A DNA stretch of 64,000 nucleotides. Origin: Channallabes apus (taxonomy: Eukaryota > Chordata > Actinopteri > Siluriformes > Clariidae). The stretch lies in NCBI GenBank assembly GCA_030522415.1, contig CM060106.1, positions 28,416,985-28,480,984 on the forward strand, written 5' to 3'. Numbering within the stretch: the first letter of the stretch is position 1; every line of letters starts with the position of its first letter. The notes under the pieces are model-generated. The model was not told the origin of the DNA, did not search any database, and saw only the letters and a program-made list of their open reading frames with translations. Made by a program: the position numbers and the translations under genes. This document shows positions 23,001-32,200 of the stretch, piece after piece.

Positions 23001-24337
23001 TGTACAGTAAATGGTACAGTAAAAAAAAAATTTCACATTTTCCTGATTAATTCCTATTCTGAGTGAAATTACATTATTGATACAAAAATAACAATGGTCC
23101 CGTTAATCTATTGATTTAAAAATGTTTATATTGAAAAGCATTATCACATTACTAATGCAAGATGGTGTACAATCTGAATAAACCCGTTACGATTTAAATA
23201 AATGGTTAATTTTTACTTAAAGTAAATAATAACAGTTATTAACAATTTAATTGGCTAAAATTAGGTACCAGATTAGATTTCTCGTTGTTCTTATACTGTA
23301 TGTCCTTGTACGTTCTATAAACAGGACTCCTACCAAAGGACTTTCGGTCTCTAAAAGCTCAGTTCCTCCAGGTGAGTCACTACCATGATAATTTATATGC
23401 AACATGAACACATATTTAGTATTATTTTAACAATGGTCACGGTCACAAAGCAGCTTTACAGAATCAAAAGAAAATTATGGAAATGTCTATGAAATGTATG
23501 AGAAAATATGAATGAATCAAAATGATCAGATTGCATTTCTGCTTGAATTCATACAATGAATAATATTTAGGTATCGAACATATTTTTGAGGGTTAACTCA
23601 ACTGTGGTACATCTTGGTTATGTACTTTAGAGTTACGGCATGGAACACCTACTGTCCTTTGCAAACCTGAGGCAGATAGGACTGCTGGTGGAGCAACTGC
23701 CTGGAGATGCAATAACGGCTGTAGAAAGCAAAGTGGGCAAACTGGTCAATGACAAAACAGCTGGTGAGATGTGGGACTTGTTCATTAAATCTACAATTTA
23801 ACAATCCAAGTCTGCAATTTCCCTGTCCTCATGCATTTGAAGCCCATTTCAGTTCTGCAACAAAATGTGTAGGGGGGGCCAATACATATGCAAGCCACTG
23901 TATATTTGCACAAACCAGCTGAAATTAAATGCATTTCCTACAATCATCTTTATAGGAAAGCTGACTGATGCGTTCTCTTCACTGGCCAAGAAGAGCAATT
24001 TCCGAGCGCTGAGTAAAAAACTGATGCTTGTAAGTAACTAAAGTGGAACCTCAGATTATGAGCATAATTTGCTCCGGAAGTGTGGCCCGTATTCCAAAAC
24101 ACTCGTAAACCAAATTTAATTTTCCCATAGGAAATAATGGAAACTCAAATTATTCGTTCTACAGCCCAAAAAAATAAATACATAAAAATAATTTACACAA
24201 AATATAAAGTAAAAATAAAACAAATTAACCTGCACTTTACCTTTAAAAAAAGCGTAAAAAGAAATCCGGACAGATAAGTGTTTCCGTTTGTGCACGCAGG
24301 CACTGTGTGTGTGTGTGTGTGTGTCTGTAATGTGCGG

Positions 24338-24397
<60 letters not shown>

Positions 24398-25201
24398 TAA
24401 CGGAGAGACCATTTTTAAAACTGTTTAAAAATTAGCAAGGAACATTGCTAGTCACACTCGCGTGAGCGCATACTAACGGAATCTGTAAGAGCCATATCGT
24501 ACTTGTTATGAATTTGTTGTGTTTATTTTATTTTATTTGTTGTTATTTAATTTATTCTACCTTATTCTATTCATTAGTTAAGAAGTAAGCATTAAGTTTA
24601 TTACATAAGCCATAAGCTTTAAATTTGTTAGTTATGCATCCATTTTGACAATCGTAAGTTGGTCTGTGATGTCATTCCACTATGACATGTATTTGTATGA
24701 CTATCGCATGATAGAAAAGTCAGTTTAGATGCGGAAGGCTACGGAAACACAAGCTTTTGACCGTAAGCTAAGAATGTAAGATACAGCAACTAGGTTGTTG
24801 TAACCGTAAGCTACCCGTAAGTAGATATACAACAGAAGTGTTGTTACATGCGTAAGGAATTTATAAAATAGAGCAACTGGTGTTGTAATCACAGTGGATT
24901 TACTCAAGACGACTGTATGAAGTGTTGCTTCTTTGATGCTGACAAATAAACTACAAGAGACAAAGAGATCGGACTTCTGTTGTGTGAGTGAAACTTCAAA
25001 CCAAAGATGCGCGTCAAAACTAGTTACTTCACTGCTGTAAAGTAAAACAACAACAAAAAATTTTACCAACACCTTACCGCGACAGAGCAGAGTTTCTGTG
25101 TGTTTGTTTGGGAACCTGAGAGGAGGGGGGCTGTAAAGCAGAGAGAGAGAGAGTGTGTGTGTTGGTGCAAGTGAATGAGCGCACTCTCTCTCTCACACAC
25201 T

Positions 25202-25278
<77 letters not shown>

Positions 25279-26182
25279 TTACAGCCCCCCTCCTCTCAGG
25301 TTCCCAAACAAACACATACATTCTCTGCCTTACACACGCACACGCACACAAACGCACACTCAGAAACTCTGCAAGCACTAAGACCCAGCAGGGGAGACCT
25401 ACCTATCGTCTCCCCTGCTGGGTCTTAGTGCTTGCAGAGTTTCTGAGTGTGCGTTTGTGTATTCACCCAGCAGGGGAGACGATTACCTACAATTCCGCAG
25501 CACAAGAGAGAGAAAACCGTTGGCTCAGTTGTGATGACTTGACGTTCGGTGTCAAAATAAGAAGCGCATGTGTGATATGTTCATGATATTCGGTGCTCCT
25601 AAACCGGGACAACGCTAGTTTTTCAAGTCAAAATTTATAAAAAATCTTTTCTCTTGCGGAATACTCGTAAACCGCGTTACTCGTAATCTGAGGTTCCACT
25701 GTATATGCATTTTCACTGATTGTGTCTATCAGCCGACACGGTAAAAACACAGCACCTGTAATCTGTACTCGTCCACACAGATACCTAAGACAGGTGAGGA
25801 GTATGACCTCCGCGTCCCACGGGACATGGCTTACATCTTCAGTGGAGCATACGTCCCTTTGAGCTGCAAACTAATTGAACAGGTTGGTGTTCCCAAAAAG
25901 TCTAAATCCTAAAGAATACATGTTTCGATTCGATATATTGGTTACATATATTTTTCTGTTGCGGTTACAGGTGTTAGAGAGAGACGGCTGGATGGGACTT
26001 GAGGAGGTCACGCGCCTGTTAAATGGACACGAGTTTGCAGTTACAGGTTCTTAAACTCCTCAGTCTTTAAGCAAGTCGTTGTGGTAGATAAGACTTTATG
26101 TTAAACTTTACTTAATATTTTATATGTACTTTAGTGGTTTAACAAATTAACATACAAGTGATGAGTGTATTATTTCCAAGAC

Positions 26183-26217
<35 letters not shown>

Positions 26218-28036
26218 GTTCCGGAAGCGGGCTCAGATTTCAAAACACTCATAAACCAAGTGAATTTTCCCATAAGAAATAATGGAAATAAATACATAAA
26301 AATAATTCATACCAAATATAAAGTAAAAATAAAACAAATTAACCTGCACCTTCCCTTTCAAAGAAGGATAAATAAATCCCGACAGATAAGTGTTTGTTTA
26401 TGCGCGCAGGCGCTGTGTGTGTGAGAAAGCGAGGGGAGGAGGGGTGTGTGTGTGAAGGGGCACGGTGTCCAATGATGGAGTGCCGGCTGATACAGAGAGG
26501 GAGAGAGAAAATGGATCTTTAATCTCTCTAATGAGACTTTCTTTTGCTATACACACGCGCACACACATGTGTTATAAGAAACACGCTTACAAACACAAAA
26601 TAAAAGATGTTTTACGCGCACACACGTGGTCACACAGGTGTTGATTATACCAGTAAGAGACGCACACTAAGACCCAGGAGGGGAGACGATTACCCACAAT
26701 TCCTCATAGCAAGAGAGAGAAAAACCGTTGGCTCAGTTGTGATCACGTGATGCTCGGCGTCAAGACAAGAAGCGCATGTGTGATACATGATACTCGGTAC
26801 TGGTAAACCAAGACTTGTTCGTTTTCCAACTCAAAATTTATTAAAAATCTTTGCTCGTCTTGCGGAACGCTTGCAAACCGCGTTACTCACAATTCAAGGT
26901 TCCACTGTATAGAGCTTCCAACAATAGTCATTGTCGGCAAAAGCAGCTTTACAGAATAAAAAAAATATGGAAATGAGTTTGAAAAGTTTGAGGAATAAAA
27001 ATCACATATAAATCATGTATAGTCACTGTGATTTAGACTAATGCTGCAACCGAGTAGTTTGTGAGCTACTCTATATGTCCAAACATCATGAAGGATGAAG
27101 AAGCCCCAAAATATCAGCACTGCAGAACGACCCTAACCATAAAACACATACTTTTGGACTGCCCAAGTTTTACAACCATAAGAAAACAATTTCTACTGGA
27201 ACAAGATTTAAAAAACATATTCTGCAAGGCAAAACCAGAAAAACTCTTACAATTTCTGTCTAAAGTACACGTAAAGAACCAAATGTAAAACCCTGTTCTT
27301 CTGACCAAGACCATGCTATTATGTGATCTATTATTATTATATCCTTTTAACTTTCTCACTACGCTCTTAATCACTTAAATTTCTATAACATAATAAATCA
27401 GCTTAATATTTGATGTGAATCTTGCCATGAAATTGCCAGCTTCTTGCCTGAGAAGCTGATATAGCAATAAACCCAAATCCAAACAAACAAACAAACGAGG
27501 ACACCATTATGTACTTGTTGAATATCCCATTCCAAAACCACAGGGATGCATACTGTATGGAATTAATATGAATAGAAATGGATGAAAATTTTTAATTTAT
27601 AGATTTTTGTTGTAGTTTTGTGTTTTATATCTTCAGCAATTACCCCACATAAGAGACTCATAATCAATACCATTGTTTTGAATGGAATTCTTTGAAGAAT
27701 TTTAAAACCTTTTAATTGATCTATTTTAGCTAAATCTTTTTTATTTCTAGGGGGTACCAATGGGACTGAGGCACGAATCAAAACAGACCCTCAAAGGGTT
27801 ATCCTTGTGATGTTCCTGGGAGGATGTACCTACTCTGAAATATCTGCCTTGCGCTTTATAGGTAGAGAGAAAGGTGAGGATTGAGTATTAGACAAAATAA
27901 TTTATGAATGTGCAGTTTTGATGCATGACCATTAAAAGAATTCTTCCTTATCGTAGGCTATAAGTTTATCGTGGTGACAACAGCGATCACAAACAGCGCC
28001 AGACTGCTGGAGGCTCTGTTTGAATATCCGGCTTGA
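17100..28036 (+). CDS. vps33b: VPS33B, Sec1/Munc18-family vesicle fusion regulator (23 coding exons, complete, 617 aa)
   Basis: Exons: 17100-17195, 17283-17363, 18815-18876, 18965-19014, 19106-19173, 19346-19391, 19484-19578, 19868-19972, 20913-21003, 21115-21192, 21389-21462, 21543-21629, 21697-21787, 21865-21939, 22052-22116, 22206-22260, 23325-23371, 23631-23763, 23956-24029, 25781-25882, 25971-26046, 27751-27873, 27957-28036. All phases agree and the product has 617 residues, the human length. VPS33B is an SM protein that works with VIPAS39 (the CHEVI complex) in late-endosomal, lysosomal and apical recycling traffic; human loss causes ARC syndrome. Recognisable blocks run from [20 protein letters not shown] through [46 protein letters not shown] and [14 protein letters not shown] to [15 protein letters not shown] and GREKGYKF. 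No signal peptide or membrane segment is seen. Introns 2, 8, 19 and 21 carry transposons. Identity is secure. Confidence 0.98.
17449..17755 (+). repeat. Dispersed fish repeat (family A) copy
   Basis: It carries GAGTTTGCATGTTCTCTCCA, GGATTTCCTCCCACAGTTCA, ATATGCAGATTAGGCTAATT and a TACAGGGTAAGCGGTGTAGA end, as in the other copies. Confidence 0.7.
17760..17940 (+). repeat. Dispersed fish repeat (family B) copy
   Basis: The phrases TTTTATTTGTCATGTACACA, CAGTATGATATGTAGCGAAA and TTTTGTGACCTAAAAAGGAA recur, diverged, at 36812-37080 and 50533-50900. The element class is unknown to me. Confidence 0.6.
18081..18684 (-). mobile_element. Mariner element, 604 bp, deletion derivative
   Basis: The left end (CGAGGGTCGTTTAAGTCAAACC) and the right end (GGTTTGACTTGAGCGATCC) are imperfect inverted repeats flanked by TA. 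Minus-strand frames near 18540-18640 give a mariner transposase phrase ([17 protein letters not shown] followed by [11 protein letters not shown]). Only parts of the gene remain. Related copies lie at 20062-20580 and in TTC17 intron 2. Confidence 0.8.
19190..19225. repeat. Short perfect hairpin just after VPS33B exon 5
   Basis: ATTCGCCCTCACA and TGTGAGGGCGAAT are exact reverse complements with a 10-nt spacer. The left arm starts 17 nt after the exon 5/intron 5 boundary at 19173. Confidence 0.85.
20062..20580 (+). mobile_element. Mariner relic in VPS33B intron 8
   Basis: The left end TGAGGAGTGTTCAAGTCAAA matches the ends of 18081-18684. The body holds decayed mariner transposase text in plus orientation, including a TGTTTTTGCAGGACAGTGCA stretch at the expected QD-N-A-class catalytic block. 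The right terminus is not recognisable. Confidence 0.7.
20566..20638. repeat. 16-bp inverted repeat at the right edge of the mariner relic
   Basis: GAAATAAAGGGAGTTT (20566-20581) and AAACTCCCTTTATTTC (20623-20638) are exact reverse complements separated by 41 nt. Confidence 0.8.
22550..22751. mobile_element. Short Tc1-type MITE
   Basis: The left end CCGGTCAAAAGTTCGGACAC and the right end GTGTGTCCAGACTTTTGACT are inverted. The interior (about 160 bp) has no coding capacity. Related termini occur at 7885-7917 and at 51893-52367. Confidence 0.75.
22772..22960 (+). mobile_element. tRNA-derived SINE, second copy
   Basis: It shares GGGGTAGCTCAATGGTTAAG, GGCATTGGACTACGGTTCGG, the B-box-like GGTTCAAACCCCAC and the GTAAGTCGCTCTGGATAAGA tail with the SINE at 11241. 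It lies in VPS33B intron 16, next to the MITE at 22550-22751. Confidence 0.85.
23864..23902 (+). mobile_element. Tc1 terminus fragment
   Basis: A short piece ending ATGCAAGCCACTGTA corresponds to a Tc1 outer terminus, as at 5164. It lies 55 nt before VPS33B exon 19. Confidence 0.5.
24304..24396. repeat. (GT)n then (CA)n microsatellite
   Basis: About ten GT units, a short interruption, then about 30 CA units inside the pogo-like element. Open frames across it are repeat artefacts. Confidence 0.95.
24490..25045 (+). mobile_element. Possible solo LTR
   Basis: A block absent from the sister copy at 26217-26907 starts near TGTTATGAATTTGTTGTG. It has a TATA-like TTTATAAAATAGAGC (about 24860-24874) and an AATAAA about 85 nt later. 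This is the promoter plus poly(A) order of an LTR. I could not define both ends or a target duplication. Confidence 0.35.
25099..25316. repeat. Palindrome with 40-bp perfect arms around a CA tract
   Basis: The left arm (25099-25138, including GGGAACCTGAGAGGAGG) and the right arm (25277-25316, including CCTCCTCTCAGGTTCCC) are exact reverse complements. The 138-nt spacer contains a (CA)n run of about 36 units. Confidence 0.9.
25346..25460. repeat. Palindrome with 53-bp perfect arms and a 9-nt loop
   Basis: The arms 25346-25398 and 25408-25460 match exactly in reverse complement (for example AGACCCAGCAGGGGAGAC against GTCTCCCCTGCTGGGTCT), with the spacer CTACCTATC. The arm sequence is part of the surrounding element, since GACCCAGGAGGGGAGACGAT also occurs near 26670 in the sister copy. 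Confidence 0.95.
26217..26907. mobile_element. Second pogo-like copy, 5'-truncated, in VPS33B intron 21
   Basis: From CGTTCCGGAAGCGGGCTCAG to the terminus CAAGGTTCCACTG it parallels 24041-25701. Its left terminus is replaced by a (TG)14 tract (26185-26212). It ends next to TA and lacks the large palindromes and the LTR-like block. Confidence 0.7.
27040..27500 (+). mobile_element. 5'-truncated LINE, C-terminal end
   Basis: Plus-strand frame ending at 27288 gives the Cys/His cluster of LINE C-termini ([17 protein letters not shown]). A 3' UTR follows and the copy ends in a (CAAA)n tail near 27483-27496. It resembles I/Nimb-type LINEs; the clade is tentative. It lies in VPS33B intron 21. Confidence 0.75.
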
Positions 28037-28254
28037 ACCCTTGGAGATTACTGTGGTCTGTGTACAGGCCTGAGCTAAGCATTCCAGAGGACATTTTACC
28101 CTCAGTTACAAATGGACATGAAGGCCATCAGTGTAAAACACTACTCTACATTATTTCAAACATGTGTTCAGGTTTTGTTTTTGTAACGCAGGATGATTGT
28201 GAAGCAGCTGATGGGATTCGAACGGGGTTTGTCATATTATGTGTAAATAACGCC

Positions 28255-28260
28255 AATAAA
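28255..28260 (+). terminator. vps33b: VPS33B polyadenylation signal
   Basis: A canonical AATAAA lies 219 nt after the VPS33B stop, followed by a T/GT-rich stretch. Confidence 0.7.
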
Positions 28261-28396
28261 TATGTATTTGTTTTTAAATATATATTTGTGCTTGCATCTG
28301 AAATGTACATTCATTAATTCATCTTAAGGAGCTTGTGGAAATTTTTGTGTGTGAGGTAAGAACACAGCCTGGCTATATTGTCGCAGATTGACCCCT

Positions 28397-28668
28397 TAGG
28401 CAGCATGGTGGCTTAGTGGTCATCACCCAGTGTCCGGGTTTGATTCCCACCTCAGCATCTCTGTGCATGTTCTCCCTATGCTTGGTGGGTTTCCTCCGAC
28501 AGTCCAAATACATGCAGAGTATGTCTTAGCTGGTGTTCCCAAATTGCCCATAGTGTGTGAATGAGTGTGTGAGTGTGTGTGCCCTGTAATGGATCGGTGC
28601 CCAGTCTAGTGCCCTATGTCTCCTAGAATCGACATGGATAATAAAGCGGTATAGATGATGAGTGAGTG
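28397..28668 (+). repeat. Dispersed fish repeat (family A) copy
   Basis: GGCAGCATGGTGGCTTAGTG through GATAATAAAGCGGTATAGAT matches the other family A copies. It lies in the VPS33B-PRC1 spacer. Confidence 0.7.
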
Positions 28669-29047
28669 AGATCAACACCTTGATGAATTTGGGCAGTGAA
28701 AGGACACCCTTGTAGAAATCCATGTAATGAACATGCACACACTATAACTCGAGTACATGGCCGAAATGTAATGCTCATTTTCGGGTTTAGAAGTATTGAC
28801 AAAACGAATATCAATGAAATAAAATTATGATCCTATGGCGCTCTTTTTAGCCTGTATAATTTGAATTAGTTTGCATAATTGCTTTGCAGCTTTTTTTTGT
28901 TTGTTTGTTTTTTAACTCAGAAATCTCTTTCGGCAATCATCCCAGTCGAGTCGCCGTGGCGCGCGCCTATGAAGGCAGATCGGCCACCACTGACCGTTTC
29001 TGACGTAAGGGTGAAAGCAGTCCAGTTCTGAGTGGGACCCGCCCTGA

Positions 29048-29114
29048 CGCATGCGCAGCTCGCACCTCCGCTGGCCAATGAAATCCAAAGCGCTATTCTG
29101 CTGCGTATTTTGAA
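29048..29114 (+). promoter_or_regulatory. prc1: PRC1 core promoter: NRF1-like, CCAAT and CHR-like sites
   Basis: CGCATGCGCA (29048-29057) matches NRF1 sites, CCAAT lies at 29075-29079 and TTTGAA at 29109-29114. The CCAAT-to-TTTGAA spacing is about 30 bp, and both lie within 160 bp of the PRC1 ATG. CCAAT plus CHR is the usual arrangement in G2/M genes controlled by NF-Y and DREAM/MMB, and mammalian PRC1 is such a gene. Function here is inferred. Confidence 0.55.
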
Positions 29115-29231
29115 TCGGCAGAAACGGCTGCGCGAGACACGGATGGTCAGGGATTAGACACGTCTTCTGTCTAGTAAACAACAAACAAACAACAAACGAA
29201 CGAGCAAAATCGGGAAAGTTGGCGACCTACG

Positions 29232-32200
29232 ATGCGGAAGAGGTCAGATATTGTTATATATTTGAGTTTATTTCATGAATAAGCTTTGTTTGTTGACTTG
29301 ACGTAGCTAACGGTTAGCTTATGACAGGTTACTTGGCTTTGCTAACTATCCGAGCTAATCAACCACAGTGATGTGTAATGAAGCTTAGATCTCATCTATG
29401 ATCATATTAAGTGTTCATATTAGTGCCTATCTCTAGATACATCTAGTTTATTAATAATTATGGTGTTGAATTGCTGAGGTCTAGCTACCTGTCATTCATG
29501 ACATGTCCATCATTATGGTTACAGTGGTGTGAAAAACTATTTGCCCCCTTCCTGATTTCTTATTCTTTTGCATGTTTGTCACACTTAAATGTTTCTGCTC
29601 ATCAAAAACCGTTAACTATTAGTCAAAGATCACAAAATGCAGTTTTTAAATGAAGGTTTACGTTATTAAGGGACAAAAAAACTCCAAATATACATGGCCC
29701 TGTGTGAAAAAGTTATTGTCCCCCTTGTTAAAAAATAACTTAACTGGTTTATCACACCTGAGTTCAATTTCTGTAGTCACCCCAGGCCTGATTACTGCCA
29801 CACCTGTTTCAATCAAGAAATCACTTAAATAGGAGCTACCTGACACAGAGAAGTAGACCAAAAGCACCTCAAAAGCTAGACATCATGCCAAGATCCAAAG
29901 AAATTCAGGAACAAATGAGAACAAAAGTAATTGAGATCTATCAGTCTGGTAAAGGTTATAAAGCCATTTCTAAAGCTTTGGGACTCCAGCGAACCACAGT
30001 GAGAGCCATTATCCACAAATGGCAAAAACATGGAACAGTGGTGAACCTTCCCAGCAGTGGCTGGCCGACCAAAATTACCCCAAGAGCGCAGAGACAACTC
30101 ATCCGAGAGGCCACAAAAGACCCCAGGACAACATTTAAAGAACTGCAGGCCTCACTTGCCTCAATTAAGGTCAGTGTTCACGACTCCACCATAAGAAAGA
30201 GACTGGGCAAAAAACGGCCTGCATGGCAGATTTCCAAGGCGCAAACACTTTTACGCAAAAAGAACATTAAGGCTCGTCTCAATTTTGCTAAAAAACATCT
30301 CAATGATTGCCAAGACTTTTGGGGAAATACCTTGTGGACGAGACAAAAGTTTAACTTTTTGGAAGGTGCGTGTCCCGTTACATCTGGCGTAAAAGTAACA
30401 CAACATTTCAGAAAAAGAACATCATACCAACAGTAAAATATGGTGGTGGTAGTGTGATGGTCTGGGGTTGTTTTGCTGCTTCAGTAGCTGTGATAGATGG
30501 AACCATGAATTCTACTGTCTACCAAAAAATCCTGAAGGAGAAATGTCCGGCCATCTGTTCGTCAACTCAAGCTGAAGCGATCTTGGGTGCTGCAGCAGGA
30601 CAATGACCCAAAACACACCAGCAAATCCACCTCTGAATGGCTGAAGAAAAACAAAATGAAGACTTTGTAGTGGCCTAGTCAAAGTCCTGACCTGATTCCT
30701 ATTGAGATATTGTGGCATGACCTTAAAAAGGCGGTTCATGCTAGAAAACCCTCAAATAAAGCTGAATTACAACAATTCTGCAAAGATGAGTGGGCCAAAA
30801 TTCCTCCAGAGCGCTGTAAAAGACTCGTTGCAAGTTATCACAAACGCTTGATTGCAGTTATTGCTGCTAAGGGTGGCCCAACCAGTTATTAGGTTCAGGG
30901 GGCAATTACTTTTTCACACAGGGCCATGTAGGTTTGGATTTTTTTTCTCCCTAAATAATAAAACCCCTCATTTAAAAACTGAATTTTGTGTTTACTTGTT
31001 ATCTTTGACTAATAGTTAAATGTGTCTGATGATCAGAAACATTTTGTGTGGCAAAAGAATAAGAAATCAGGAGGGGGCAAATAGTTTTTCACACCACTGT
31101 ATATGATTATGACTATGATTATGGTTATGACTTCAGTGAGGTGCTCGCTGCCGAGGCAGTGTCATGCCTGAATAAAGCTCTGTGTCACCTGAAGGACATC
31201 TGGGAGGAGATTGGCATTCCTGAGGAACAGAGACTAGAGAGGACGAATGTGGTCAAAACTCACATTAAAGTGAGTATGTACTGGATATGGTCACTGAATC
31301 GAACTGTACTGTAAATACCCAATCAAGAAAGTTTGTTGGTGGTGAGATTTGAACACAGCCTTTTTTCCATGTTCTGATTACTTTGTGTGGTATCACACAC
31401 AGGTTTACAAAGGGGATTTGTCTTTCTGTACGTGTTTGCAATAATTTGTGTAAACTATGTAATAAAGCTTAATCTCTGAGCCACCATAACCTAGCTTGCA
31501 TTGATTCAATGTACCCTTTTACAGGAGAAAAAACTACTTGTGTTGTTGTGGTTGATCAGTGGTTTTGGCCACAACTGCTTGTCAGTACTGTAATGGCGCT
31601 TTTCCACTGCATAGTACGGCACGACACGGTTCAGTTCAGCTCACTTTTGGGGGGTTTTCCACTGGGAACAGTACCTGGTACCTGGTCCTTTTTTAGTACC
31701 ACCTCAGCGGAGGTTCCAAGCGCGGCGAACCGTTACCAAAACGTGACGTGTAAAGTCCGCTGGTCACTGATTGGCCGGAGAAAATCATAAGTCTGTGCAT
31801 TCTGCATCAGCCAAATGAGCAAGTGTGCAGGGTTATCTGTAATTTCATGCGACATTAAGATATCAATGTACTTTACTTTCAATGTTTTATAGTTGTTACC
31901 CAGGGTATTACTGTAAAATCTACAGCTTAAAAAAAAACCTCTTAAGGTGTCTCAGGTCTGGACTATTGACTAGAAAGCTGGGAGTTCAAATAGCTTTGAA
32001 AATGTGTGGCAAATGACTAAATTTAAGTGTAATTAATAGAGTCTCCTGGACATGATGATCTCAGAAGAGGAGAGTCTAAGGAAGCGTTTGATGACCAGTA
32101 TCGAGACCTGTCGTAAAGAACTGGATAAAGTGTGCATGGAGTTGAAGCTTCCTCCATATCAGGTATGTGAAAAGGCTCTGTGTAGCCCCTAACCAGTTAA

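Larger units (their letters stand above)
24041..25701. mobile_element. Pogo/Tigger-like non-autonomous element, 1,661 bp, filling VPS33B intron 19
   Basis: The left end AAGTGGAACCTCAGATTATG and the right end CTCGTAATCTGAGGTTCCACTG (25680-25701) are inverted repeats flanked by TA. The left end begins only 11 nt into the intron. Inside are (GT)n/(CA)n tracts, two nested palindromes and a 0.5-kb LTR-like block. A second copy at 26217-26907 shares both subterminal regions (TTTTCCCATA-GAAATAATGG, AAGCGCATGTGTGATA). No transposase frame is present. Removing it would leave an intron of about 88 bp. The superfamily assignment rests on the CAGTGGAACCTC-type end and the TA duplication. Confidence 0.75.

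Noticed and set aside
24116..24412. Open frames across the (CA)n tracts (Cys-Val or Thr-His repeats)
   Set aside because: Any stop-free dinucleotide repeat gives long frames on both strands; they lie in intron 19 within a transposon.
25153..25428. Thr-His-rich frame at 25153-25428
   Set aside because: Microsatellite translation, not a gene.
29885..30892. A separate host gene in PRC1 intron 1
   Set aside because: It is a broken Tc1 transposase inside TA-flanked inverted repeats.
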